A stretch of DNA of 64,000 bases from Aliivibrio_A kagoshimensis (GTDB taxonomy: Bacteria > Pseudomonadota > Gammaproteobacteria > Enterobacterales > Vibrionaceae), in contig NZ_JAKJSQ010000002.1 of NCBI RefSeq assembly GCF_050337105.1, forward strand, positions 1-64,000, in the 5' to 3' direction. Numbering within the stretch: position 1 is the first letter of the stretch; every line of letters starts with the position of its first letter. Both the position numbers and the translations under genes were made by a program. This document shows positions 8,112 to 17,387 of the stretch, one piece after another. Under the pieces are notes generated by a model. That model saw nothing but the letters and a program-made list of their open reading frames with translations, did no database searches and was not told the origin of the DNA.

Positions 8112-9815
8112 ATGAAAATAGGATTTGGATTAGTTGCCGCTGCTGTTGTGGCTGGATTAACAGGGTGTGCTACTAAAGAAGAGCAGAGCATTGACACAGA
8201 GTGCGGCATAGATAACTGCACCAAGTTCACCGTGTTACACACCAATGATAACCATGGACGATTTTGGGAGAACCGCCATGGTGAGTATGGAATGGCGGCA
8301 CGTAAAGCGTTAGTGGATCAAATTCGATCTGAAGTTGAAGAGTTAGGGGGACAGACACTTCTACTCTCCGGTGGTGATATTAATACCGGTGTGCCAGAGT
8401 CGGATTTACAAGACGCGGAGCCAGATTTTATTGGCATGAATATGCTGGGTTATGATGCTATGGCTGTGGGCAATCATGAGTTTGATAATCCTCTGTCGGT
8501 ATTGGATATGCAGCGAAAATGGGCCGAATTTCCGATGCTAGCCGCGAATATCTACAAAACGGTAAAAGCTGATGATGCTACAGAGCAGCTAGTGCGCTAT
8601 TTTGAACCCTACAAAATTTTCGATGTAAATGGATTAAAAGTGGCCGTGGTAGGGTTGACCACAGAGGACACCGCAACCATTGGTAACCCAGATATTGTCA
8701 GTGACTTAACCTTTACCGATCCAACGGCCGAGATGGTAAAAGTCATCGCAGAAATTAATGCGGCTAAAAGCGCAGATGTCATTTTTGCCACTACGCACAT
8801 GGGACACTATCAAGATGGCGAAAGTGGTAGCAATGCTCCGGGTGATGTCATGATGGCTCGTGGTTTAGAACAAGGGTCGCTGCAAGCTATCTTTGGGGGA
8901 CACTCGCAAAATCCAGTCTGTATGGAAGCTGGCAGTAACCAGTATGCAGAGTTCAAACCCGGTGGTGAGTGCGTCCCAGATAAACAAAATGGCAGCTACA
9001 TCATGCAAGCCTATGAGTGGGGGAAATACGTCGGTCGAGCTGATTTTGAATATTATGGTGATGAACTTCATCTAGCGAGCTACCAACTTATTCCTGTGAA
9101 TTTAAAGCGCAAAGATGCAGACGGTAACCGGGTGTTAGTAGCTGGCGCAATCACGCCTGATCAAGAGGTACTTGCTGCATTAAAACCGTTTAAAGAGAAG
9201 GGCGAAGGCAAGTTAGATGAAAAAATTGCGGTGACTGATGCTCAATGGGAAAGAGGAGACAGCACTGAACAAACCAAGTTAGGTCATCTACTTGCGCAAT
9301 CAAATCGCAGTAAACTCGGTGCTGATTTTGCCGTGATGAACTCTGGCGGCATTCGCGCCTCAATTGAAGCGGGCGATGTAACGTATCGTGATGTGCTGAC
9401 GGTACAACCTTTTGGCAATATGATCACCTTGAGCAACATGACAGGGTCTCAAGTTGTCGAGTATTTGTCCGTCGTAGCAACCAAGCAGGTGGGTTCAGGG
9501 GGTTACGCGCAACTGTCAGGGATTAAGATGACCGTCGATTGTAAAGCGGCGCAAGTGGCAATTCATGATATTAATGGTAAAGGGTTTAATGCAGATGAGA
9601 GCTACACGTTCACCGTACCAAGCTACAGTGCATCTGGCGGAGATGGCTATCCAAAACTTAACCCCGTAGACAGTGGTTACTCCGACGCTGAAGTATTGTA
9701 TGGCTACCTTAAAGAGAAGGGGAACATTATAGGTGATGAATTTACACCTGTAGTAGGGGACATTACCTACATCAACTCAGAGAGTGAGACGGGTTGTAAA
9801 CTGTCTAAACAGTAA
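8112..9815 (+). CDS. nutA: 5'-nucleotidase lipoprotein (NutA/UshA family)
   Basis: The signal peptide ends in lipobox LTGC (Cys19), predicting a lipid-anchored envelope protein. The N-terminal metallophosphatase domain has the metal-binding motifs TNDNHGR, GGDINTG, GNHEFDN, THMGHY and GGHSQ. The C-terminal domain carries the substrate motif NSGGIRASI and the ASGGDGYPKL segment. At 567 residues it closely resembles Vibrio NutA, which dephosphorylates extracellular nucleotides so that nucleosides can enter. ATG 8112 uses the GGAG overlapping the deoD stop codon, implying translational coupling. An intrinsic terminator follows at 9841. Confidence 0.92.
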   Translation: MKIGFGLVAAAVVAGLTGCATKEEQSIDTECGIDNCTKFTVLHTNDNHGRFWENRHGEYGMAARKALVDQIRSEVEELGGQTLLLSGGDINTGVPESDLQDAEPDFIGMNMLGYDAMAVGNHEFDNPLSVLDMQRKWAEFPMLAANIYKTVKADDATEQLVRYFEPYKIFDVNGLKVAVVGLTTEDTATIGNPDIVSDLTFTDPTAEMVKVIAEINAAKSADVIFATTHMGHYQDGESGSNAPGDVMMARGLEQGSLQAIFGGHSQNPVCMEAGSNQYAEFKPGGECVPDKQNGSYIMQAYEWGKYVGRADFEYYGDELHLASYQLIPVNLKRKDADGNRVLVAGAITPDQEVLAALKPFKEKGEGKLDEKIAVTDAQWERGDSTEQTKLGHLLAQSNRSKLGADFAVMNSGGIRASIEAGDVTYRDVLTVQPFGNMITLSNMTGSQVVEYLSVVATKQVGSGGYAQLSGIKMTVDCKAAQVAIHDINGKGFNADESYTFTVPSYSASGGDGYPKLNPVDSGYSDAEVLYGYLKEKGNIIGDEFTPVVGDITYINSESETGCKLSKQ

Positions 9816-9840
9816 TAGGCATCAAGCGCATTCACCCTAT

Positions 9841-9862
9841 AGGCAGCTTAGGCTGCCTTTTT
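9841..9862 (+). terminator. Rho-independent terminator after the 5'-nucleotidase gene
   Basis: A seven-base-pair stem (AGGCAGC paired with GCTGCCT) with a four-base loop is followed by five T residues. It closes the deoD-nucleotidase unit. Confidence 0.85.
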
Positions 9863-9906
9863 TATAAGGAGTGCTATAGTGAGTTTTTTAATGATACCTA
9901 AAAAAA

Positions 9907-9914
9907 GGGGGGGG
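9907..9914 (+). promoter_or_regulatory. Poly-G ribosome-binding region
   Basis: Eight G residues, preceded by six A residues, occupy the Shine-Dalgarno position of the ankyrin-like gene at 9917. Homopolymers of this length can change size by slippage, which would alter the spacing to the start codon. Whether this happens is not known. Confidence 0.45.
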
Positions 9915-9916
9915 CG

Positions 9917-10366
9917 ATGGAGTATGCCGATGAATATAAGTATGAAGTGATCCATAAACAATTACTCACTGATAAGTCCAAAGTGGCTGAGATGGTGAAA
10001 AATGATCCTGACTATTTAGTCGCCACGAACAATATTGGTCAGACGGCGTTGGAGTACTTTGCTACATTAGATCATAAAGATAATGTCATATTACTCGGCA
10101 CATTAGGAGGCACAGTAGCCCCTTCTGCATTAAGAGATATCTGCACTCAAGGCTCACTAGAGATGGTTGAGTTATTGCTGCCTTTCTGTGATAAAAGCAG
10201 TATTGAAAATTGTATTGATATGCTAACCACGGCAGAGATAGATAGCGATAAATATCAGAAAGTGGCAGCGGTTTTTAAACTGCAAGGATATCAACTCAAA
10301 GCGCAAAAAGAACCGTTCAATTTCGAAGATGCTTGGTTGCCCTCGAACTCCAAAATAGAGTGGTAA
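9917..10366 (+). CDS. Small ankyrin-repeat-like protein
   Basis: The 149-residue protein resembles a divergent ankyrin stack: PDYLVATNNIGQTALEYFAT followed by a second helix pair ending SLEMVELLLPF. No signal peptide is present, so it is probably cytoplasmic and acts by protein contact. Its ribosome-binding site is an unusual eight-G run (9907-9914) directly after six A residues and only two bases before ATG 9917. The homocysteine methyltransferase-like gene starts four bases after its stop. Function unknown. Confidence 0.6.
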   Translation: MEYADEYKYEVIHKQLLTDKSKVAEMVKNDPDYLVATNNIGQTALEYFATLDHKDNVILLGTLGGTVAPSALRDICTQGSLEMVELLLPFCDKSSIENCIDMLTTAEIDSDKYQKVAAVFKLQGYQLKAQKEPFNFEDAWLPSNSKIEW

Positions 10367-10370
10367 CTGC

Positions 10371-11315
10371 ATGGCTAAATATCGGCATAACCTGCCACTG
10401 TTTGATGGTAGCCTTTTCATTTCTGATGGGGGGTTAGAGACAACACTTATTTATGAACATGGATTCACGCTTCCCCAGTTTGCCGCGTTTACTTTACTGC
10501 ATGATGAAGCAGGACGTCGCTGTCTCAAGAGTTATTATCAACAGTATTTATCCATAGCACATGCCCATAATGTGGGGTTTATTCTAGAGAGCCCAACATG
10601 GCGAGCGAGTGCTAAGTGGGGAGAGTTGCTTGGCTATTCAAAGCAAGATATTGATACCATCAACCACAAGGCTGTTGAGTTGATCAATACGTTGAGAACT
10701 GAACAGAAGCCGCACGATACAACCATTATCCTCAGTGGCTGCACGGGCCCCAAAGGAGATGGTTACCTCATTGATGAAACCATGACGGTTGAACAGGCGA
10801 AAGCGTATCACCTGCATCAATTCACTTCATTAAGTCATACCGATGCTGACCTTATCACTGTCTACACACTTTCATACATTGAAGAGGCTATTGGTGCGGT
10901 GCTTGCGGCCCAAGAGGTGAACATGCCGATAGTGATTGGTTTCACGTTAGAAACAGATGGTAATTTGCCTTCGGGTAGTTCACTGAAAGACGCAATACTT
11001 GCCGTAGATGCAGCCACTAATCTGTATGCCAGTTATTTCATGATAAACTGCTCCCATCCCACTCACTTTACCTCTCAATTGATGGGGCAAGAGCGCTGGA
11101 AGTTACGCATTCAAGCCATTCGAGCAAATGCATCTATTAAGAGCCATACTGAGCTAGAAGCTTGCTGTGAAATAGACAGTGGCGATCCTCAAGCCTTGGC
11201 AAAACAATACCAGATCTTGAAAAGCCTTTTACCTAATATGAATATTGTAGGGGGCTGTTGTGGAACCAACCAGCAACATATTGAAGCTATATACACCGCC
11301 ATTTCAAATAAGTAG
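10371..11315 (+). CDS. Homocysteine S-methyltransferase family protein
   Basis: The 314-residue protein carries the zinc-binding cysteines of this family: Cys227 in INCSHP and the Cys296-Cys297 pair in GGCCGTN. The N-terminal SDGGLETTLI is the family start. It is likely to transfer a methyl group from a donor such as S-methylmethionine or a betaine to homocysteine, giving methionine in the cytoplasm. The donor is not readable from the sequence, and no S-methylmethionine permease gene is adjacent, so I do not assign mmuM. It lies four bases after the ankyrin-like gene. Confidence 0.82.
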   Translation: MAKYRHNLPLFDGSLFISDGGLETTLIYEHGFTLPQFAAFTLLHDEAGRRCLKSYYQQYLSIAHAHNVGFILESPTWRASAKWGELLGYSKQDIDTINHKAVELINTLRTEQKPHDTTIILSGCTGPKGDGYLIDETMTVEQAKAYHLHQFTSLSHTDADLITVYTLSYIEEAIGAVLAAQEVNMPIVIGFTLETDGNLPSGSSLKDAILAVDAATNLYASYFMINCSHPTHFTSQLMGQERWKLRIQAIRANASIKSHTELEACCEIDSGDPQALAKQYQILKSLLPNMNIVGGCCGTNQQHIEAIYTAISNK

Positions 11316-11443
11316 AGCGATAAGGGAACCCTCATACCCAAATAGGGGCATATGCGATAAGGTTTATAGTTGATAAAATACGCATTAAACAAGTTTATTA
11401 CCTATAGTTAAGCCTATAGGTCTGTTCCAGCCAATAAAGGATT

Positions 11444-12196
11444 ATGGTTTTGAGTATAAAGCAATTCAAGTTCCCATTTTTTGCGTTTACCACATTTCTA
11501 TCCATTTTAATGCTCACTGCTTGTATCCCTACGATACAACGCTTCTATTTTGCTCCGGCAGTGATAGGGACTGTGATCGACCTCAATACCTTGAATCCAG
11601 TTGCAGAAGCAAAAGTGAGCTACGTAGAGAGTGATGAAGAGCCCGTATTAACTGATAAAGATGGTTCTTTTGCTCTGTCCTCCATTTCCGAAATTCAAGC
11701 CAGTTTTTTGATGGTGGGTCACGCTATTAATGAGAACCGCATTCACGTGACTTATGGTGCGAGTACGGCAGATGGCTATGTCCTGGGCAGCTTGAGAAGT
11801 ACCTATGAGGAATTTGCTAATGCCGCAGTGATTTTTATTGATACGCAGCCCAATATTATTTCTAAAAAAATCAAACCCGAACATGCGGATTATGCGCTAT
11901 TAAAGTCAGCGCTATCTGAGCAAGGAACATTTGGTCAGTGTGATGTTCAACTAGGCTACTCAGCTTTAGTTGCTTTAAATAGTGCGCGGAAACTCTATTG
12001 GACTCAAACGTTTGGGCTAAATCCGATGATAGATAAAACACGGGTTCAAAAGAGTTACCATGATGTTGAGATTTTATGGCGAGCACTTGAACGTAGCTGC
12101 GAACTGGAATTAGAAGAAAAAATGAAAGTGTATGAAATAACTCGTTTGATCATTAGCGAAGCAAATGATGTTCACAGTTCGACAACAGAGAATTAA
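11444..12196 (+). CDS. Lipoprotein with carboxypeptidase-regulatory-like domain
   Basis: A hydrophobic signal peptide ends with lipobox LTAC (Cys27). Residues about 40-75 (GTVIDLNTLNPVAEAKVSYVESDEEPVLTDKDGSFAL) look like a carboxypeptidase-regulatory-like beta sandwich, a fold common in envelope proteins. The C-terminal part is helical and unfamiliar. The gene for a secreted ankyrin protein starts 12 bases downstream, so the two may work together in the periplasm. Function unknown. Confidence 0.65.
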   Translation: MVLSIKQFKFPFFAFTTFLSILMLTACIPTIQRFYFAPAVIGTVIDLNTLNPVAEAKVSYVESDEEPVLTDKDGSFALSSISEIQASFLMVGHAINENRIHVTYGASTADGYVLGSLRSTYEEFANAAVIFIDTQPNIISKKIKPEHADYALLKSALSEQGTFGQCDVQLGYSALVALNSARKLYWTQTFGLNPMIDKTRVQKSYHDVEILWRALERSCELELEEKMKVYEITRLIISEANDVHSSTTEN

Positions 12197-12208
12197 AAGG
12201 AATTATTG

Positions 12209-13645
12209 ATGAGAAAAATGATACAAGCGAGCTTGTTTGGCCTCCTAGTTTTAATGACAGGCAGTGCAACGGCATCAGATTCAATAAGAGTGTTGCCTAT
12301 GGTAATGAGTGAATCGTTGGCAGAGAGCTTCCAATCTACAATGCCCCCTTACCTTCATGAGTTTAGGTTTGCCTATAAGCAAGATAGTGAAACGGTGGAT
12401 CGAACTCGGCTCTATTACTCATCAGAGACACACCGATTTTCAGAAGGTATATTTGGCAGCCCAGCGAAAGTGGTTCCATTAAATAGTGAATATGCGATGT
12501 TAATTTCGGAGACTTCAGCCTTTGATGACTATGACTATCGTGTGGAAGTGCTCCATCACTCAGGGGGAGTGTTAACCATAGGAACACCTCCAGAAGTGCT
12601 GCTGTCTAGTATGGGAATGATCATGGATATCTCTGAGCAAGTTTATGTGAATGAGACGGACAAGGTATTGGTTCTCAATAGTTCCAAAAGCGATCTCATT
12701 GCGTTAATGAAAAGAGTCGTCGGATGGAAAAAGGAGAGTAGAAAGGGCCCTATTCCAATGTCTGCTAGAAGTTATCACTACCTCTCTGACGCTGAACATG
12801 AGCGCTTCAATGCTTTTTTTACCCGTCGTATTGAAGTTCGTGAAGATATGATGGCGTTTACCGATGAAGTAAAGACTCTCGTTGCTGAAAAAAATCTGAA
12901 TGGTTTATCTCAATATAAAAAAGATCAGGCACGTATTACCAAGCAATTATCTCGTTTTCTCAATCAATATTTTGAGCAGTATGGTGACGAGATGTTCATG
13001 GCTGATTTTAAAGACCTGCATACCACGTTAACCACTGATCCTGATGCGATTGTTCGCGAAATCAAAAAAAGCATTAATCAGGCGAAAACAGAAGAGGTGA
13101 ATGAAAAACTTCGAGAGGTGATTACCGCAAAAATTGAACAACAGAACGCAAAATATACCTTGTTAGACGATTACTCACCACTTGCTGTCGCTGTTAATGA
13201 TAATGATATGGCTAAGCTTAAATCGCTATTGGCTGATGGCGAAGACCCTAATGCCATCTACAAAAGCTGGAGTGCGTTAAACCAAGCGGCTCAAGATGGT
13301 CAGTGTGAAATGTTGAAAGTGCTTGTTGATGCGGGTGCAGATATGACACTCCGAAGCCGAAATGTCTCTCCTCTTTATAGTGCGATTAAAAATAATCATC
13401 ATCAGTGTGCTCGTTACCTCTTAGAGCAAGGCGCAGAAGTGGATTCTCGTCACTATCAAAACTTAAACACTCCGTTGATCAGAGCGGCAAAGGATGGTTT
13501 TACCGAGAGTGTTAAGTTGTTACTTGAATTTGGTGCCGATCCATTAGCAGAGAGCTATGCGGGAGACTCCGCGATCGCTTGGGCTAAAAATAAAGGGTAT
13601 ACAGAGATTGTTAAGCTCATGGAAGCAGAGTTGGCGAAGCGTTAA
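12209..13645 (+). CDS. Exported ankyrin-repeat protein
   Basis: I choose ATG 12209 (AAAAGG about eight bases upstream) over the overlapping TTG 12206, giving 478 residues. A signal peptide (about 1-23, ending GSATASDS) predicts export. Residues roughly 320-475 form four to five ankyrin repeats, for example SPLAVAVNDNDMAKLKSLLADGEDPNAIY and TPLIRAAKDGFTESVKLLLEFGADPL. The N-terminal 300 residues are unfamiliar, with a helical region around 200-310. It probably binds a periplasmic partner, perhaps the preceding lipoprotein. A strong terminator follows. Confidence 0.75.
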   Translation: MRKMIQASLFGLLVLMTGSATASDSIRVLPMVMSESLAESFQSTMPPYLHEFRFAYKQDSETVDRTRLYYSSETHRFSEGIFGSPAKVVPLNSEYAMLISETSAFDDYDYRVEVLHHSGGVLTIGTPPEVLLSSMGMIMDISEQVYVNETDKVLVLNSSKSDLIALMKRVVGWKKESRKGPIPMSARSYHYLSDAEHERFNAFFTRRIEVREDMMAFTDEVKTLVAEKNLNGLSQYKKDQARITKQLSRFLNQYFEQYGDEMFMADFKDLHTTLTTDPDAIVREIKKSINQAKTEEVNEKLREVITAKIEQQNAKYTLLDDYSPLAVAVNDNDMAKLKSLLADGEDPNAIYKSWSALNQAAQDGQCEMLKVLVDAGADMTLRSRNVSPLYSAIKNNHHQCARYLLEQGAEVDSRHYQNLNTPLIRAAKDGFTESVKLLLEFGADPLAESYAGDSAIAWAKNKGYTEIVKLMEAELAKR

Positions 13646-13677
13646 AAGAGGCTAAAAATAGTCGTTTGACTATCAAG

Positions 13678-13708
13678 AAGAGAGTAAGTGCATTTACTCT
13701 CTTTTTTT
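13678..13708 (+). terminator. Rho-independent terminator after the ankyrin gene
   Basis: A ten-base-pair stem (AAGAGAGTAA paired with TTACTCTCTT) with a six-base loop runs into a T tract at 13702-13708. Confidence 0.85.
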
Positions 13709-13867
13709 ACGCCTAAACAAACCGTTGCGTTTTCTGCTGCTAATGAATGGGATCAAGATAGTATGAGTTAGATGAAATGATCTGCATCAATAAAAGGCGT
13801 AGTAATGGCAATGCTTAGCGGATCCGCGTAGAATGCCCCCTCAAAAAAATATCACAAAAAGCATAAA

Positions 13868-16141
13868 GTGAGTTCTGTCGTTATGAGTAGAAAAATTGAA
13901 TTATTGGCTCCCGGTGGTGATGTAGAAGCGATAAAAGCAGCGATTGTTGCTGGCGCGAATGCAGTCTACTGTGGCTTAGATATCTTTAATGCCCGAAACC
14001 GAGCATCCAATCTTTCATTTGATGAGCTGACAGGCATTCTGCGCTTAGCTCATGAATACGATTGCGAAGTTTTTCTCACGCTGAACGTGGTGATTTTAGA
14101 ACAAGAGATCCCATCTCTGGTTAAATTACTGAACAAGCTGGTGAACAGCGGTCTTGATGGCATCATCGTGCAAGATCTTGGTGTCTTTAACCTAGTTAAA
14201 AAGCATTTCCCAACGCTGGATATCCACGCTTCCACTCAGTTAACGACTCATAACGAAGGCCAAATTCAGTTCCTGCATAAAATTGGCGCTACTCGAGTTA
14301 ACTTGTCACGCGAACTTAACCTTGGTGAGATTAAAACCTTAACGGCGGTTGCACATGACCACGACGTATTAACGGAAGTGTTTGTACACGGTTCACTGTG
14401 TATCGCTTTCTCTGGTCAATGCTACTCAAGCTCAGTCAGTGTAGGTAATTCAGGTAACCGTGGTCGTTGTAGCCAGGCGTGTCGTGATGAGTATGAAATC
14501 ACCGCAGCAGGTAACAAATTCCCGCTCAACCTTAAAGATAATTCGGCTTACTTTGATCTGCCTGAGCTGGTGGACGCTAAAGTCGATTCACTTAAAATCG
14601 AAGGTCGTATTAAAGGCGCGCACTACGTGTATACCGTGGTGGATAGCTGGCGTAAGCAAATCAATAAATTTGTTGAGACTGGCGAGCTGTTAGAAGACGA
14701 CTCAAACCTGCATAAAGTGTTTAACCGTGATTTTACCAACTCATTTTTGAAAGGTAACCTCACCAAAGATATGTTCATCGACAATCCACGTGATAACAGT
14801 GTGAACTATGCCCTTGAGCAGAACAATGCGATTTCTGTGGTGCAGATTGAAGATGTGAAAAAAGATCTGTATGACTCCAAAAATGCTATTGGCGCGACGT
14901 TAGAAGACAAAGTGAAGTTCTTAAGCATCGCCAAAAGCAGTTTAACTTTAGATGTATCTGGAAAAGTAGGCGAGCCGCTAACGGTAACTGCCATCACCAC
15001 GAGCAATAAAGGTGAAACCAATACGCATGTCGTGACATCTAGCTCCCTATTAGCGGCAGCTGATGAACTTGCGATGACTCAGCACACCATTGAGAAGCGT
15101 CTGAGAGGCTTTAACAATGCTGAGTTTACGTTAGATCGATTTGATTTTGAGCATTACGAAGACAACTTAACCGTGCCGTTTAAAGAGCTAACCAACATTA
15201 AAAATGAGTTGGCTTTCTTACTTAACGGTTCGGTTGAAGTGGTTAAACATGTAGAGGTGCCTAAACTTCCAGTACATGCCAAAGTAGAAGAGAAACCGAA
15301 ACTCTCTATCATGATTGCCGACCTTAAAGATCTGCATCTGTGTGATGAAACCGAGGCGGATGTCTATTTTAAACTGCCTGAAAGCTTTAAAAAGAACTGC
15401 ACCAAATACATCGATCTATTATTGGCCAATCCGCGCCTGATCCCTTGGTTCCCTGCTGTGTTAATTGGCAAAGATTACCTTGAAGCAGTGAAGATCCTTG
15501 AACAAGTTAAGCCAGCACGTATTGTCACTAACAATACCGGGATTGCTTATAAAGCATTTGAGCTGAATATCGATTGGATTGCGGGACCATTCTTAAACAC
15601 CACTAACTCTCATGCGTTATTGACCATGCAAGAGGAGCTTAACTGCTCAGGTGCCTTTATTTCGAATGAGATCAATCGTGGCCAAATCAAACACATTCGT
15701 CGCCCTGAGAACTTTAAGATGTTGTACAGCATCTATCACCCAATCTTGATGATGACCAGCAGACAGTGTTTCTTCCAACAAACCGTTGGCTGTAAGAAAC
15801 CGAGTATTGAAGATGGCTGTATGCTGAAATGTGAAAAAGCGACCACCATTACCAACGTTAAGGGCATCTCGTNTGCCGTCGATAAACAGAAAGGCGGCTA
15901 CCCGAGCATCTATAACGATGAGCAGTTCCTAAACTTTGATGCTGTGGATGACTTCTCTGGCCTGTTTGATGAGTTCTTTATTGACCTAACCAACATTGGT
16001 GCAGGCTCGAAAGAGGAGCAAGACAAGAGCTTGCTGGTGAAACACTTCGAAGCGTTGCTGTTAGGCGTTGAAGCGTCAAAAACAGAACTTAATCAGTTGG
16101 TGACAATCTCTACAAACGCGCAGTACCGTCAAGGGCTGTAA
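13868..16141 (+). CDS. U32 family peptidase, RlhA-like
   Basis: The 757-residue protein opens with the U32 signature ELLAPGGDVEAIKAAIVAGANAVYCG. Motifs shared with RlhA include SRELNLGEI, FVHGSLCIAFSGQCY and NRGRCSQACR, the last two supplying cysteines that may hold an iron-sulfur cluster; LKIEGRIKG follows. RlhA takes part in hydroxylation of a 23S rRNA cytidine, but this protein is about 100 residues longer and its C-terminal half, with Cys clusters around residues 638-657, is unlike RlhA, so the substrate is uncertain. GTG 13868 and ATG 13883 are both possible starts without a clear ribosome-binding site. An ambiguous base (n) at 15873 leaves one residue undetermined but no frameshift. Confidence 0.82.
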   Translation: MSSVVMSRKIELLAPGGDVEAIKAAIVAGANAVYCGLDIFNARNRASNLSFDELTGILRLAHEYDCEVFLTLNVVILEQEIPSLVKLLNKLVNSGLDGIIVQDLGVFNLVKKHFPTLDIHASTQLTTHNEGQIQFLHKIGATRVNLSRELNLGEIKTLTAVAHDHDVLTEVFVHGSLCIAFSGQCYSSSVSVGNSGNRGRCSQACRDEYEITAAGNKFPLNLKDNSAYFDLPELVDAKVDSLKIEGRIKGAHYVYTVVDSWRKQINKFVETGELLEDDSNLHKVFNRDFTNSFLKGNLTKDMFIDNPRDNSVNYALEQNNAISVVQIEDVKKDLYDSKNAIGATLEDKVKFLSIAKSSLTLDVSGKVGEPLTVTAITTSNKGETNTHVVTSSSLLAAADELAMTQHTIEKRLRGFNNAEFTLDRFDFEHYEDNLTVPFKELTNIKNELAFLLNGSVEVVKHVEVPKLPVHAKVEEKPKLSIMIADLKDLHLCDETEADVYFKLPESFKKNCTKYIDLLLANPRLIPWFPAVLIGKDYLEAVKILEQVKPARIVTNNTGIAYKAFELNIDWIAGPFLNTTNSHALLTMQEELNCSGAFISNEINRGQIKHIRRPENFKMLYSIYHPILMMTSRQCFFQQTVGCKKPSIEDGCMLKCEKATTITNVKGISXAVDKQKGGYPSIYNDEQFLNFDAVDDFSGLFDEFFIDLTNIGAGSKEEQDKSLLVKHFEALLLGVEASKTELNQLVTISTNAQYRQGL

Positions 16142-16164
16142 AAACACCTCCTCGTAACAACATT

Positions 16165-16190
16165 GCTCGCCTGTCTGGGCGAGCGATTTC
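16165..16190 (+). terminator. Likely terminator hairpin after the U32 gene
   Basis: A GC-rich stem (GCTCGCC paired with GGCGAGC, six-base loop) lies 24 bases after the stop codon. The T tract after it is short and interrupted, so termination strength is uncertain. Confidence 0.5.
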
Positions 16191-16361
16191 TCCTCCTTTA
16201 GTACGCACTCTCCCCTGTTTTAAACTACGCAGTCACAATTGAATCTTTTTTCTATCACTGGAATTTGTAAGCTTGCTGTAAAACACTAATTATTCTAGGG
16301 ATGTATGATACGGTGTGGCAAATTCGTGAGTGTAAGGCGTTAGGTATCCAAGGAGACCGCA

Positions 16362-16883
16362 TTGAGTTCAAGAATCATTGAAGTCGTAGAATTTCGACAA
16401 TCATGGGCTGTTGACTTTAGCCAAGAGAAAAAGGCGATCCAGTCTGCTTTGAGTGCAAGTAATGTGGTTGAAATTCATCATATTGGGAGTACTTCAGTAA
16501 ATGGCCTGTGTGCTAAACCTGTCATCGACATCCTTATTGAAGTCGATTGTCTCAAAAAACTCGATCAAGAGAGTCACCTCATGGAATCTTTAGGTTATCT
16601 TGTAAAAGGTGAATTTGGCATTACAGGCAGACGATATTTTCAAAAAGGCACTGTGCAAAGAAGCCATCAGGTTCATGCATTCTTAGCGGGCTCGAAGGAA
16701 GCAGAAAGGCATCTTGCCTTTAGAGATTACTTAATTTCGTTTCCAACTATTGCATCAGAATACGCCTCAATAAAGAGGGAAGGTGTATCAATTTGCAATA
16801 ATGATATTGATCTCTATTGTCGGTATAAAGATGCTTTTATTAAAGAGCACGAAGTTAAAGCGATCAATTGGAAATACGCTTAA
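16362..16883 (+). CDS. GrpB family nucleotidyltransferase-like protein
   Basis: The start is TTG 16362, set by AAGGAG at 16350-16355. The 173-residue protein has GrpB-family features: HHIGSTSVNGLCAKPVIDILIEV (the GS and DxD pattern of the nucleotidyltransferase fold) and the later HLAFRDYL. GrpB proteins are uncharacterised and common in accessory regions. The gene is the first of an array of small genes separated by the motif AAGTGTCTGTCC. Function is inferred only at fold level. Confidence 0.8.
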   Translation: MSSRIIEVVEFRQSWAVDFSQEKKAIQSALSASNVVEIHHIGSTSVNGLCAKPVIDILIEVDCLKKLDQESHLMESLGYLVKGEFGITGRRYFQKGTVQRSHQVHAFLAGSKEAERHLAFRDYLISFPTIASEYASIKREGVSICNNDIDLYCRYKDAFIKEHEVKAINWKYA

Positions 16884-16920
16884 ATCGGAAACAAACACTG
16901 GAATGGCATTCCGAGTATTG

Positions 16921-16939
16921 AAGTGTCTGTCCTTTCAGG
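16921..16939 (+). repeat. Array repeat copy 1 (AAGTGTCTGTCCTTTCAGG)
   Basis: First of five same-orientation copies of a roughly 19-base motif found between the small accessory genes. It lies 38 bases after the GrpB stop. A small CTG-loop-CAG hairpin can form in every copy. Sequence following it (to about 16981) is repeated after copy 4. Confidence 0.75.
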
Positions 16940-16991
16940 CTTCCCAGTTATCGTGGTTGCCATAATATTTTCGGAACAATAGAAGAGTTGT

Positions 16992-17207
16992 ATGAGAGAG
17001 AGCCTTAGATTAAAAATCATCAAAGTATGTGATGATAAAATTGAGAAAAAAGGAACCAATGTTGGCTTGTCATTTTATGCTTTCTTCGCCAATAAAAATG
17101 ATGATCCAGAGCTACTAATGGAAGCTGCAGAATGGTGGATTATGACCCACAAGTTAGATCATTTTGAGAAGGCGTTAAAAATCAAAAAAATGGTTAACAG
17201 CGGTTAA
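16992..17207 (+). CDS. Small hypothetical protein of the accessory array
   Basis: A 71-residue charged, helical protein with no signal peptide or recognised domain; the central GTNVGLSFYAFFANKNDDPELLMEAAEWWI is its most distinctive part. It occupies its own unit between repeat copies 1 and 2. A remnant of its last 14 codons, together with the sequence on both sides, is present again at 19886-19930, which indicates duplication followed by internal deletion. Function unknown. Confidence 0.6.
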   Translation: MRESLRLKIIKVCDDKIEKKGTNVGLSFYAFFANKNDDPELLMEAAEWWIMTHKLDHFEKALKIKKMVNSG

Positions 17208-17249
17208 TATCACCTCTCGCAATTTAACGTGTGAACATATTGCATATTG

Positions 17250-17268
17250 AAGTGACTGTCCCTTCAGG
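17250..17268 (+). repeat. Array repeat copy 2 (AAGTGACTGTCCCTTCAGG)
   Basis: Second copy of the array motif, 43 bases after the 71-residue gene, with two changes from copy 1. Confidence 0.7.
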
Positions 17269-17387
17269 GTCATAAATTCCTCAACCACCCCTATTTTCTA
17301 CCCATCCCCTTTTTTCTCTTGGCCTAAACTGTAGTTGAGGTTTTAGGCTGTTTATCTAAAGGCTTGATTATAAAAAGGGAGCGAAAA

